This document shows, piece by piece, positions 38,350 through 48,666 of a stretch of DNA of 64,000 nucleotides (the first letter of the stretch is position 1; every line of letters starts with the position of its first letter). The stretch covers positions 1-64,000 of the forward strand of contig NZ_JAPDNT010000025.1 in NCBI RefSeq assembly GCF_025989185.1, written 5' to 3'. This DNA comes from Limobrevibacterium gyesilva (GTDB lineage Bacteria; Pseudomonadota; Alphaproteobacteria; Acetobacterales; Acetobacteraceae). The notes under the pieces were generated by a model. It was not told where the DNA came from, searched no databases, and saw nothing but the letters and a program-made list of their open reading frames with translations. The position numbers were made by a program, and so were the translations under genes.

Positions 38350-38426
38350 CCGTTCCGGCGCGGGCAGCCCCCCTGCCCGCGCCGCCTGCCTGAACCGGAC
38401 GAACGCGGCGGGGTTTCGGGACAGCC

Positions 38427-39302
38427 ATGGTCGGACTGCAAATTCTCATCGACGGGTTTGCGATCAGCAGCCTGTACGCCCTCGGCGCAATCGGTTTCAC
38501 GCTGATCTTCGGCGTCTCCGGCGTGTTGAACCTGTCGCACGGCTCCATCATGGTGGCGGCCGCCATCACCGCCTGGCTGGCGGCCGGCGATTACGGCGCC
38601 GGGTCGCTCGGCGGCGCGCTGGCCGGCGTGGCCGCGAGCGTGGTGCTGTCGTTCGCGACCTACCTCCTGGTGGTGCGGCCGATCCAGTCCTCGCGCGCCA
38701 TCCCCGGCGAGGAGAAGGAGATCTTCGTTCTCACCGGCACGCTGCTGTGGGGGATCATGCTGCAGGAGGCGATGGCCTATTTCTTCACCAACTCGCCGAA
38801 GACGGTGCGGCCGCTGATCGCCGGCGTGGTGAATATCATGGGCGTGCGCACCCCCGCCAACGAGATCGTCACCGCCGTGCTGTCCTGGGTGGCGATCGGG
38901 CTGCTGTGGCTGCTGGTCAATCGCACCCGGGCGGGCAAGGCGCTGCTGGCCGCCTCGATCAACCCGCGCGGGCTCACGCTGCTGGGCTTCGAGCTTGCCA
39001 ACATCCACCTGCTGGTCTGGGCCATCTACGGCGTGCTGGCGGGAATCGCCGGCGTGCTGCTGGGGTCGTTTCTTGGCGTCAGCTCCGACAATGTCGGCAC
39101 GCTGACCGCCAGCGCCTTCTCCATCGTCGTGCTCGGCGGCCTGGGCAGCGTGTCCGGCTCGCTGCTGGCCGCCTATGTCGTGGGCTATCTGGAGACGATG
39201 ACGGCGTATCTGGTCTCACCGTCGATCCGCACGGTGCCCGTGCTGCTGCTGCTGGTGCTGGTGATCTATCTGCGGCCGCAGGGCCTGCTGGGACGGCGGT
39301 GA
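38427..39302 (+). CDS. Branched-chain-type amino-acid ABC permease, LivH-like
   Basis: 291 residues with about eight membrane segments. LivH marks: LIDGFAISSLYALGAIGFTL, FGVSGVLNLSHGSIMVAAAI, the ATPase-contact loop around ASINPRGLTLLGFELANIHL, and VLGGLGSVSGSLLAAYVVGY. It pairs with the LivM-like permease, whose GTG overlaps this stop (GTGA). Confidence 0.93.
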   Translation: MVGLQILIDGFAISSLYALGAIGFTLIFGVSGVLNLSHGSIMVAAAITAWLAAGDYGAGSLGGALAGVAASVVLSFATYLLVVRPIQSSRAIPGEEKEIFVLTGTLLWGIMLQEAMAYFFTNSPKTVRPLIAGVVNIMGVRTPANEIVTAVLSWVAIGLLWLLVNRTRAGKALLAASINPRGLTLLGFELANIHLLVWAIYGVLAGIAGVLLGSFLGVSSDNVGTLTASAFSIVVLGGLGSVSGSLLAAYVVGYLETMTAYLVSPSIRTVPVLLLLVLVIYLRPQGLLGRR

Positions 39303-40221
39303 AATCGATGCGCACGGCACGCCTGCTTCCTGTTGCCCTGGTCGTCCTGCTGGTAATGGCGCTGCTGCCGTTCGGCGTCGGCGGCTATGTGCTGGGCCTG
39401 CTGACGCTGGCCTATTATTATGGCGTGTTCGCCATGGCGTGGGACCTGCTGTTCGGTTTCGCCGGCGAAGTGAATTTCGGCCCGAGCTTCCTGGTGGGCC
39501 TCGGCGCCTACGCCGCCGCCCTGCTGAATCATTATTATTCCTGGCCGATCTGGGCCTGCCTGGTGGCCGGGTCCGCCGCCGCGGTGGTGGGCGGCGTGGT
39601 TCTGGCGGTGCCGGCGCTGCGCCTGCACGGTCCGTATTTCGGCCTGGTGACGCTGGTGGCCGTGCTGCTGCTGCAGAACGTGATCGTGCTGTTCGCGGGC
39701 GTGACCGGCGGCGAGATCGGGCTCGACATCCCCGACGTACTGTCGATCAGCGACCGGGTGAACTACTGGTATGCGCTCGGCTTCATGGTCATCAGCGGCG
39801 CCGTGCTGTTCGGGCTCGCGCGCTCGCCGGTGGGCCTGATCCTGCAGGCGAGCGGCCAGGACGCGGTCGAAGCCTCGGCACTCGGCTTCAATGTCGCCAA
39901 GCACAAGCTGGCGGCATTCTGCATCAGCGCGTTCTTCTCCGGGCTCGCCGGCGCCATGCTGATCTTCTATCTCGGCACCGCATCGGTGGGGACAGTGGTG
40001 GATATCGGCGTCGGGGTGCAGGTGATCATTGCGGCCGTGCTGGGCGGCCGGCGCACCATCCTGGGCGGCGCCATCGGTGCCATCTTCCTGATCGTGGCGG
40101 GCGAGATGCTGCGCGACCTCGGCCAGCTCTCCACCTTCGTCGTCTCCGCCATCGCCCTGGTGGTGATCCTGTTCTTCCCCGGCGGCCTTCTCGGCAGCCT
40201 GCTGCGCACGGAGGGCCGGCA

Positions 40222-40225
<4 letters not shown>
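39299..40225 (+). CDS. Branched-chain-type amino-acid ABC permease, LivM-like
   Basis: 308 residues from GTG at 39299 (overlapping the LivH stop); an ATG 9 bases later is an alternative. LivM marks: YGVFAMAWDLLFGFAGEVNF, HGPYFGLVTLVAVLLLQNVI, and the coupling loop SGQDAVEASALGFNVAKHKL. Its stop overlaps the ATG of the ATPase gene by 4 bp. Confidence 0.92.
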
Positions 40226-41685
<1,460 letters not shown>

Positions 41686-41720
41686 GGCGCGCGGTTGCTG
41701 CGGGGCGCCCCGCGCGCGCC
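41686..41720. terminator. GC-rich inverted repeat after the LivG-LivF gene
   Basis: GGCGCGCG (41686-41693) pairs with CGCGCGCC (41713-41720), and an inner palindrome CGGGGCGCCCCG lies between them. It begins right after the stop codon. There is no T run, so this is at best a weak or Rho-assisted terminator. Confidence 0.35.
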
Positions 41721-41964
41721 GGCTGAACCGGGATTCCCCGCGAAGTCTTGACCCTGCTGTTACTGTCCAGTCACATTCCAATACGTCATTACCGGCCGGT
41801 TCAGCAGTCTCCGTCAGATCGATTCCGACGAGTCCGGCTTCGTAGCGGCCCGCTTCCACGCTATCGGCATCATTTATGCTGGTGCACCCCGCGAAAAGAG
41901 CGTTGACCGCGAACACGGCCTGTATAGGCTCCTCCGCTCGGCGCACCCCCGGGGGGAAACGGGC

Positions 41965-43143
41965 ATGGAAGAGACGCAGGCTGCAACGCCACTTCTGGGT
42001 GCGGCGATCCGCCACGAGTGGGCGCTGGATTGGAACTACCTCACCGTCAATCACGGATCGTTCGGCGCCACGCCGAAAGTGGTGCTGGCCGCGCAGGACG
42101 AATGGCGCCGTCAGCTGGAGGCGCAGCCCAGCCGCTTCATGCGCCGCATCCTGCCGGACGCCTTGCGCGACGCCGCGGCCCGGCTGGGGCGCTTCGTCGG
42201 CGCCGAAGGTACGGATCTCGCCTTCGTGGAGAACGCGACGGTCGGCTGCAATGCGGTGTTACGCTCCCTGCGCCTGGCGCCGGGAGACGAGATCGTGGTG
42301 CTCACGCATGTCTACGGCGCCGTTCGCAACACCGTACGCTATGTTACGGAACGGGCCGGCGCGCGCATGGTGGAAGTCGCGATCCCCTTCCCCCGCCCTG
42401 ATTCCGACGCGATCGTCGCCAACCTTGCCAGCGCGCTCACGTCATGCACGCGCATCGCGGTGCTGGATCACATCACGTCCTCCAGTGCCCTGGTGCTGCC
42501 GATCGCGCGCATGATCGAGGCGTGCCACGCCGCCGGCGTGCCGACACTCGTTGACGGCGCGCACGGGCCCGGCCAGGTGACCCTGGACGTCACGGCCCTG
42601 GGCGTCGACTGGTACGTCGGCAATTGCCACAAATGGCTCATGGCGCCGAAAGGCTGCGCCTTCCTGTACGCGCGGCCCGACCGTCGTGAAGACCTGCACC
42701 CCGTTACGATTTCCCATGGTTACGGCAAGGGATTCCTGGCCGAGTTCGACTGGACCGGCACCTGGGACCCCAGCGCCTATCTGGCTGTCACGGCGGCGAT
42801 CGACTTCCACCATCGCCTCGGCGGCGCCGCCCTTCGCGCGCGCAACGCCGCCCTGGCGGCCGAAGGCGCGGCCCTGGTCGCGGGACGGCTGGGCACCGAG
42901 ACAGGCTCGGGCAACGAACTCGCGGGGGCGATGGGCCTGGTGCGCCTGCCGCTCACCGGTGCCGCCACCGCCGAACGTGCGCTGGCCCTGCGCGGGCACA
43001 TGCTGGACGCAAACACGGATGTGCCGCTGCACGTGCAGGAAGGCGCGGTGTGGCTGCGCCTGTCCGCGCAGGCCTACAACGAAGTCGGCGACTACGAAAA
43101 GCTGGCAGGAATCGTCGCCGACGTACTCGCGACACACGGCTGA
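41965..43143 (+). CDS. Class V aminotransferase family protein (isopenicillin-N-epimerase-like)
   Basis: 392 residues, fold-type I PLP enzyme. N-terminus WALDWNYLTVNHGSFGATPK; PLP-anchoring stretch ENATVGCNAVLRSL; the cofactor Asp in PTLVDGAHGPGQVTLDV; and the Schiff-base Lys in YVGNCHKWLMAPKGCAFLYA. This group includes isopenicillin N epimerases and cysteine-desulfurase-like lyases; the substrate cannot be told. It stands alone between two amino-acid import operons, 25 bp upstream of the second one, so it may process the imported amino acid. The ~280 bp ahead of it hold no gene. Confidence 0.9.
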   Translation: MEETQAATPLLGAAIRHEWALDWNYLTVNHGSFGATPKVVLAAQDEWRRQLEAQPSRFMRRILPDALRDAAARLGRFVGAEGTDLAFVENATVGCNAVLRSLRLAPGDEIVVLTHVYGAVRNTVRYVTERAGARMVEVAIPFPRPDSDAIVANLASALTSCTRIAVLDHITSSSALVLPIARMIEACHAAGVPTLVDGAHGPGQVTLDVTALGVDWYVGNCHKWLMAPKGCAFLYARPDRREDLHPVTISHGYGKGFLAEFDWTGTWDPSAYLAVTAAIDFHHRLGGAALRARNAALAAEGAALVAGRLGTETGSGNELAGAMGLVRLPLTGAATAERALALRGHMLDANTDVPLHVQEGAVWLRLSAQAYNEVGDYEKLAGIVADVLATHG

Positions 43144-43168
43144 ACCGAAGAAACGGGGGGAACAAACG

Positions 43169-44038
43169 ATGCGCAGAATAATGGTCCTGGCCGCGGCCGC
43201 ACTGTTCGCGGCCTTGTCAGGACAGGTGGCAGCCGCCGACGAACTGTACGGCACGCTGAAGAAGATCAAGGACAGCGGCCGCATCGTCATCGGCCGCAGC
43301 GAGAACTCGATCCCGTTCAGCTTCACCGATGCCTCCGGCAAGCCCGTCGGCTATTCCATCGACCTTTGCAGCCGCATCGTGGAAGCGGTGAAGGCCGAGC
43401 TGAAGATGGACAAGCTGGAGGTGCAGTACGTCACCATCATGGGCACGACGCTGATCCCGCTGCTGGTGAACGGCACGGTCGACATGTCCTGCTCCACCAC
43501 CACCAACAACCTCACGCGCCAGAAACAGGTCGATTTCCTCTACACCATGTACGTCACCGGGAATCAGCTTCTGGTGCGCAAGGGTTCCGGCATCCGCGAA
43601 GTGGAGGACCTGAAGGGCAAGCGCGTCGCGGTGAACCAGGGCACCACCAACGAGAAGATCATCAAGGCGCTCGACAAGCAGCTGAATCTGGGCATCCGTT
43701 TCCTGGACACCGAAGACCAGCCGCGCGGCTGGCTTGCGTTCGAAAGCGGCCGCGTCGATTGCTATGTGACGGACGCCATCGTGGAACACGGCCTGATCGC
43801 CAAATCGGCCACGCCCGAGAAATACGAGGTGGTCGGCCGGCTGCTGTCATTCGACCCCTACGCCATCGTGGTGCGGCGCGACGATTCCGCTTTCCGCCTG
43901 ATCGGCAACCGCGTTCTGGCCGACCTGTTCCGGTCCGGCGAGATCGAGCAGATCTACGACAAATGGCTGAAGCCGATCGCGGGCCCGCTGAGCGAACCGC
44001 TGCGCACCGTGTTCGCGACGCAGGCAATGCCTTATTGA
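43169..44038 (+). CDS. Polar amino-acid ABC transporter, periplasmic binding protein (GltI-like)
   Basis: 289 residues from ATG at 43169. Signal peptide (MVLAAAALFAALSGQVAAA). The mature part begins with LKKIKDSGRIVIGRSENSIP, followed by GYSIDLCSRIVEAV and NGTVDMSCSTTTNNLTRQKQ, the pattern of glutamate/aspartate binding proteins. It delivers substrate to the two permeases that follow. It sits 25 bp after the class V aminotransferase gene and may be co-transcribed with it. The glutamate/aspartate assignment is by family resemblance. Confidence 0.92.
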   Translation: MRRIMVLAAAALFAALSGQVAAADELYGTLKKIKDSGRIVIGRSENSIPFSFTDASGKPVGYSIDLCSRIVEAVKAELKMDKLEVQYVTIMGTTLIPLLVNGTVDMSCSTTTNNLTRQKQVDFLYTMYVTGNQLLVRKGSGIREVEDLKGKRVAVNQGTTNEKIIKALDKQLNLGIRFLDTEDQPRGWLAFESGRVDCYVTDAIVEHGLIAKSATPEKYEVVGRLLSFDPYAIVVRRDDSAFRLIGNRVLADLFRSGEIEQIYDKWLKPIAGPLSEPLRTVFATQAMPY

Positions 44039-44055
44039 ACTGAAACGGAACCCGG

Positions 44056-44778
44056 ATGCGCTATAGCTGGCACTGGTCGGTCCTGACGATCGAGCCGCAT
44101 TTCGGCTGGATCGTCTCGGGGGTCCAATGGACTATTCTGGTTTCGCTGGCGTCGTGGAGCATCGCCTTCACGCTGGGTTCCGTCCTCGGCGTCGCGCGCA
44201 CGGTGCGCAGTCCCGCCGTGCGCGCGTTTGCCGGCGCGTATGTGGAAGTGTTCCGCAACGTGCCGCTGCTGGTGCAGATGTTCCTGTGGTATTTCGTCCT
44301 GCCGGAATTATTGCCGGAACGCTGGGGCACCTGGCTGAAGCGCGAGCTGCCTGACGCGGAGTTCTGGACGGCCGTGGTGTGCCTCGGCCTGTATACCGCC
44401 TGCAGGGTGTGCGAGACGGTCCGTTCAGGCATCGGCTCCATCTCCCGCGGCCAGGCCTATGCCGGGCTGGCAACCGGGCTGACGCCGTTTCAGGTCTACC
44501 GGCACATCCTGCTGCCGGTCGGCTACCGCATCATCCTGCCGGCGCTGACCACGGAATTCCTGAGCATCTTCAAGAATTCCTCGCTCGCGCTGACCATCGG
44601 CGTGCTGGAGCTCACCGGGCAGACACGGCGCATCGCCGAATACACGTTCCAGCCCATCGAGATGTTCCTGACGGCCACCGTGCTGTACGGGCTGATGACG
44701 CTGACGGTGACCGGGTTGATGCGCATCGTGGAGAGCCGGACGCAGTTGCCGGGCATGATCACGGTGGCCGCGCGGTGA
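44056..44778 (+). CDS. Polar amino-acid ABC permease (GltJ-like)
   Basis: 240 residues with five or so membrane helices. HisM/GltJ marks: GVQWTILVSLASWSIAFTLG, VEVFRNVPLLVQMFLWYFVL, and the EAA-type coupling loop SRGQAYAGLATGLTPFQVYR. It pairs with the next permease, whose GTG overlaps this stop (GTGA). Confidence 0.92.
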   Translation: MRYSWHWSVLTIEPHFGWIVSGVQWTILVSLASWSIAFTLGSVLGVARTVRSPAVRAFAGAYVEVFRNVPLLVQMFLWYFVLPELLPERWGTWLKRELPDAEFWTAVVCLGLYTACRVCETVRSGIGSISRGQAYAGLATGLTPFQVYRHILLPVGYRIILPALTTEFLSIFKNSSLALTIGVLELTGQTRRIAEYTFQPIEMFLTATVLYGLMTLTVTGLMRIVESRTQLPGMITVAAR

Positions 44779-45431
44779 CGCATTTCGATCTCGCCTACGT
44801 CGTCTCCACCCTGCCGCTGCTGTGGGACGGCATGCAGACGACGGCGCTGCTGACGGTGATCTCGCTGGCGGGTGGCCTGGCGCTGGGCATGATGCTGGCG
44901 GTGTTGCGGCTGTCACGCCTCAGGCTGGTTGCCCTGGCCGCCGCCACTTACGTGAACCTGATTCGCGCTTTGCCGCTGCTGCTGCTGATCTTCTGGTTCT
45001 ACTTCCTGGTGCCGCTTCTGGTCGGGCGGCCGGTTGGCGGCTACACCGCGGCGCTGATCGGCTTCGTGTTGTTCGAAGGCGCCTATTTCTGCGAGATCAT
45101 ACGCTCAGGCATCCAGAGCGTGCGGCGCGGGCAGATCATGGCGGGGCTGGCGAGCGGCCTGACCTATGGGCAGACCATGCGCAGCATCGTGCTGCCCCAG
45201 GCGCTGCGCAACATGCTGCCCATGCTGTTGACCGAAAGCATCAACCTCTTCAAAGGCACGGCCCTGGTCTATGTGGTGGGCGTGCGCGATTTCCTGACCG
45301 CGGCCAGCGTCACGGGCACGCGCGACAACACGCTCGTGGAAATGTACATCCTGGTCGCACTGGTGTATTTCCTGCTGTGCTTGGCAGCCTCGCTTTCCGT
45401 CAGCCGGCTGCAGCGCCGCTACGCCGTCTAG
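44775..45431 (+). CDS. Polar amino-acid ABC permease (GltK-like)
   Basis: 218 residues from GTG at 44775, overlapping the previous stop. Marks: LLWDGMQTTALLTVISLAGG, NLIRALPLLLLIFWFYFLVP, the EAA loop RRGQIMAGLASGLTYGQTMR, then INLFKGTALVYVVGVRDF. Second half of the GltJK channel. The ATPase gene follows after 66 bp. Confidence 0.92.
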   Translation: MTHFDLAYVVSTLPLLWDGMQTTALLTVISLAGGLALGMMLAVLRLSRLRLVALAAATYVNLIRALPLLLLIFWFYFLVPLLVGRPVGGYTAALIGFVLFEGAYFCEIIRSGIQSVRRGQIMAGLASGLTYGQTMRSIVLPQALRNMLPMLLTESINLFKGTALVYVVGVRDFLTAASVTGTRDNTLVEMYILVALVYFLLCLAASLSVSRLQRRYAV

Positions 45432-45497
45432 TGCGGCCATGTCACCCCGTGTTCCGTGACATTCGTTTTCTGATCTCATGACCGCTGGGGCCGAACC

Positions 45498-46226
45498 ATG
45501 ATCACCGTCGAGAACGTCAGCAAATCCTACGGCGCCACGCGGGTTCTGACCGACTGCTCCACCGCGGTCGCGCGCGGCGAGATCGTCGTCGTCTGCGGCC
45601 CTTCGGGCTCGGGCAAGAGCACACTGATCAAGTGCATCAACGGCCTGGAGCCGATCGATGCCGGCCGCATCGTGGTGGACGGCACCAGCGTCGCCGACCG
45701 CGAGACCAACCTGCCGAAGCTGCGCGCGCGCATCGGCATGGTGTTCCAGACCTTCGAGCTCTATCCGCACATGACCGTCACCGAGAACATCACGCTCGCG
45801 CCCATCAAGGCGCTGAAGCGCACGCGGGCGGAAGCGGTGAAGCGCGCGAACACGCTGCTGGAGCGCGTGGGAATGCATGACTACGCGGACCGCTATCCCG
45901 CGAATCTCTCCGGTGGCCAACAGCAGCGCGTCGCGATTGCGCGCGCGCTCGCCATGGACCCGATCGCGATGCTGTTCGACGAGCCGACATCCGCACTCGA
46001 TCCGGAAATGATCAACGAAGTGCTGGATGTGATGACGGCATTGGCACAGGACGGCATGACCATGATCGTGGTGACGCATGAAATGGGCTTCGCCCGCCGC
46101 GTCGCCGACCGGGTCGTGTTCATGGACCAGGGCCGCATCGTCGAGGATTCACCCACGCAGAACTTCTTCGAGCAGCCGGCGAGCGACCGGGCGCGGCTGT
46201 TCCTCTCGAAGATCCTGCATCACTGA
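45498..46226 (+). CDS. Polar amino-acid ABC transporter ATPase (GltL-like)
   Basis: 242 residues: Walker A GPSGSGKST, Q-loop MVFQTFELYPHMTV, signature LSGGQQQRVAIARAL, Walker B AMLFDEPTSALDPEM, H-loop VTHEMGFARR. The near-canonical GlnQ/GltL sequence confirms the polar amino-acid class. It is the last gene of the GltIJKL-type operon. A CCGGC-AACGA-GCCGG hairpin lies in the 29 bp before the convergent small gene. Confidence 0.95.
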   Translation: MITVENVSKSYGATRVLTDCSTAVARGEIVVVCGPSGSGKSTLIKCINGLEPIDAGRIVVDGTSVADRETNLPKLRARIGMVFQTFELYPHMTVTENITLAPIKALKRTRAEAVKRANTLLERVGMHDYADRYPANLSGGQQQRVAIARALAMDPIAMLFDEPTSALDPEMINEVLDVMTALAQDGMTMIVVTHEMGFARRVADRVVFMDQGRIVEDSPTQNFFEQPASDRARLFLSKILHH

Positions 46227-46255
46227 CAAATCCCGACCGGCAACGAGCCGGCGGA

Positions 46256-46513
46256 TTACGGGCGGCCGGCGGTGGTGCGGGCGGTCGGATGCCGCCCACG
46301 CTCCTTCAGTTCCAGCGTGTATTCCCGATAGGTCATGCCGAGTTCCTCGGCCAGCGCCAGGCGCCGCAGCGCGATCTCCCGCGGCGGGGTCTTCCAGGCC
46401 CGGCGATGCGCCTTCTTCCAGCAGAACAGGCGCCACGCCTCGTTCTCATCCGGCAGGTCCGCATCCAGCGGCGGGCCGCCATTGTCGCCGATGGTGGGGA
46501 TACGGTCGGTCAT
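46256..46513 (-). CDS. Small conserved-looking protein with DNGGPPLD motif
   Basis: 85 residues from ATG at 46513 (a frame to 46564 gives 17 more, unlikely residues). It opens MTDRIPTIGDNGGPPLDAD, a phrase I know from short alphaproteobacterial proteins of unknown role, and continues with a basic helical segment (WKKAHRRAWKTPPREIALRR, then LALAEELGMTYREYTLELKE). The second half could form a helix-turn-helix-like bihelix. It is convergent with the GltL gene. No function assigned. Confidence 0.65.
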   Translation of the reverse strand: MTDRIPTIGDNGGPPLDADLPDENEAWRLFCWKKAHRRAWKTPPREIALRRLALAEELGMTYREYTLELKERGRHPTARTTAGRP

Positions 46514-46673
46514 GCTGCCTGCGCCGTGGTTGTTTCGGCAGCATAGGATGGCCGGCATCGGCACGCCAAGCCGGTCGGCGGTGACAGCATGACAGCGCCC
46601 CTCTGGCCGGATATCGTCAGCGCCTGAGCAACGACCGCCCCCGGACGGCCGTCAGGGAAAGGGAGAGCGCAGC

Positions 46674-47564
46674 ATGGCCAACACCATCCGTCCGGCCGAT
46701 CCGGCCGCCCAGCCCGGCTTCTTCGGCGTCGTCTCCGGCGTCGATCTCCGCCGTCCGCTCACGCCGGACGAGGTCGCCGCGATCGAGGCGGGCATGGACC
46801 GGTTCGCGGTGCTGCTGTTCCGCGACCAGCCGCTCGACGACGAGCTGCAACTGGCGTTCACCCGCAATTTCGGCGAACTGGAGCTGGCCACCGGCGACCT
46901 CGCGCAAGGCGAGGAACGGCGGCTCAGGATGGAAATCAACGACATCTCCAACCTCGACCGCAACAACAACCTCATGGCGCGCGACGACCGCAAGCGGCTG
47001 TTCGGGCTGGGCAACATGCTTTGGCACTCCGACAGCTCGTTCAAGCCGACGCCGGCGAAATATTCGCTGCTCTCCGCCCGGGTGCTCCCGGCCACCGGCG
47101 GCAACACCGAATTCGCCGACATGCGCGCGGCCTGGGATGCGCTGGATGGCGAAACCCAGGCGCAGGTCCGCGACCTCGTGTGCGACCACAGCCAGCTGTT
47201 CTCACGCGGCGTGCTCGGCTTCACCGATTTCACCGAGGCCGAGCGGGCGAAATGGGCGCCGGTGCCGCAGCGCCTGGTGCGCCGGCATCCCGTCACGGGG
47301 CGGCTGTCGCTGTATCTGTCGTCGCATGCCGGGACCATCCATGGCTGGCCGGTGCCGGAGGCGCGGATGCTGCTGCGCGACCTCGCGGAGCACGCGACAC
47401 AGCGGCGCTTCGTCCACGTCCATGAATGGCGCCAGAACGACCTGGTGATGTGGGACAACCGGGTGACCATGCATCGGGCCCGCCGCTACCCCGCCGATCA
47501 GCTGCGCGAGCTGCACCGCACCACCGTCGCCGACGCGGCGCCGACGCTCCAGCAAGCCGCCTGA
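46674..47564 (+). CDS. TauD/TfdA-family Fe(II)/2-oxoglutarate dioxygenase
   Basis: 296 residues. The facial triad is visible: HxD in NMLWHSDSSFKPTPAKYS and the distal His in TMHRARRYPADQLRELHRTT, with Arg for 2-oxoglutarate in the same tail. N-terminal FFGVVSGVDLRRPLTPDEVA and FRDQPLDDELQLAFTRNFGE fit the 2,4-D/alpha-ketoglutarate dioxygenase group. Substrates in this group are aryloxyacids, sulfonates and related compounds; the actual one is unknown. It is 17 bp upstream of the cyclase-family gene, which has its own GGAG site, so the two form a pair. Confidence 0.92.
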   Translation: MANTIRPADPAAQPGFFGVVSGVDLRRPLTPDEVAAIEAGMDRFAVLLFRDQPLDDELQLAFTRNFGELELATGDLAQGEERRLRMEINDISNLDRNNNLMARDDRKRLFGLGNMLWHSDSSFKPTPAKYSLLSARVLPATGGNTEFADMRAAWDALDGETQAQVRDLVCDHSQLFSRGVLGFTDFTEAERAKWAPVPQRLVRRHPVTGRLSLYLSSHAGTIHGWPVPEARMLLRDLAEHATQRRFVHVHEWRQNDLVMWDNRVTMHRARRYPADQLRELHRTTVADAAPTLQQAA

Positions 47565-47581
47565 CGAAACCGGAGACGACG

Positions 47582-48634
47582 ATGTCGCAGTCACCGCGCT
47601 GGACGCGCCGCCCGCCCGGCTCGACCTGGGGGGATTTCGGCCCGGACGACGAGCTGGGCCGGCTGAACCTGCTGACAAAGGAGAAAGTGCTGCAGGGCAT
47701 CGCGGAAGTGAAGGAAGGCAGGACCTTCTGCCTCAGCCTGCCGCTCGACTATCCCGGCGGCGCCGTGCTGAACCCGCGCCGGCACCCGCCGGAGCTGCGG
47801 CCGACGCTGCGCCACGGCAAGCCCAACATGACCTACCCGCTGCGCTGCGACGACCCGACGGCGCTGGACGTGATCTGCGACGACCAGGTACTGCTGACGC
47901 TGCAATATTCCACGCAATGGGACAGCCTGGCGCATGTCGGCCAGATGTTCGACGTGGACGGCGACGGCAAGCCGGAGGACGTGTTCTACAACGGCTTCCG
48001 CGCCGGCTCGGACATCGTGGGGCCGGTGGTGTACGGCGCCCAGGGGCAGCAGACCCCCACCACCGGGCCGCAGGGCGCGCGGCGCCTGGGGGTGGAGAAC
48101 ATGGCGGCGTCCTGCATCCAGGGCCGCGCGGTGATGATCGACCTGGAAGCGCATTACGGCCGTTCGGGGACGATCATTGGTTATAGTGAACTGATGGCGG
48201 TGCTGGAAAAGGACCGCGTGGTAGTGGAACAGGGCGACCTGGTGTGCCTGCGCACCGGCTTCGCGCAATTACTGCTGGACATGAACAGGCAGCCGGACGT
48301 GGAGCGGCTGTTCAAGACCACCAGCGCGCTGGACGGCCGCGACGCGCGGCTGCAGCAATGGATCACGGATACCGGCCTGGTGGCGCTGATCGCCGACAAC
48401 TACGCGGTGGAATGCCACCCGGCACGTCCCTGCACGGAGGATTTCTGCGCCACGTTGCCGCTGCACGCGCATTGCCTGTTCCGGCTGGGCGTCTATCTCG
48501 GCGAGATGTGGTACCTCACCGAGCTGGCCGACTGGCTGCGAACGCATGGCCGCAGCCGATTCCTGCTGACCGCGCCACCGCTGCGGCTGCCGGGTGCGGT
48601 CGGCTCGCCGGCGACGCCCGTCGCGACGGTGTAG
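47582..48634 (+). CDS. Cyclase family protein (kynurenine-formamidase superfamily)
   Basis: 350 residues from ATG at 47582 with GGAG 6 bases upstream. The metal-binding segment reads STQWDSLAHVGQMFDVDGDG, the TQWDxLAHxG variant found in the longer cyclase proteins in place of HxGTHxDxPxH. Other marks: VRWG-like N-terminus (STWGDFGPDDELGRLNLLT), GVENMAASCIQGRAVMIDLE, QGDLVCLRTGFAQLLLDMN. It is probably a metal-dependent hydrolase acting on an amide or lactone. Pairing with a TauD-like dioxygenase suggests a short catabolic route for an unknown acid. Confidence 0.88.
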   Translation: MSQSPRWTRRPPGSTWGDFGPDDELGRLNLLTKEKVLQGIAEVKEGRTFCLSLPLDYPGGAVLNPRRHPPELRPTLRHGKPNMTYPLRCDDPTALDVICDDQVLLTLQYSTQWDSLAHVGQMFDVDGDGKPEDVFYNGFRAGSDIVGPVVYGAQGQQTPTTGPQGARRLGVENMAASCIQGRAVMIDLEAHYGRSGTIIGYSELMAVLEKDRVVVEQGDLVCLRTGFAQLLLDMNRQPDVERLFKTTSALDGRDARLQQWITDTGLVALIADNYAVECHPARPCTEDFCATLPLHAHCLFRLGVYLGEMWYLTELADWLRTHGRSRFLLTAPPLRLPGAVGSPATPVATV

Positions 48635-48666
48635 CAGCGTCGCATTCCCGGGCGCGCGCACGCCCG

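Noticed and set aside
41686-41964. TTGACC ... TATAGG as a promoter before the class V aminotransferase
   Set aside because: The spacing is only 14 bp and no other spacing improves it, so I do not call it.
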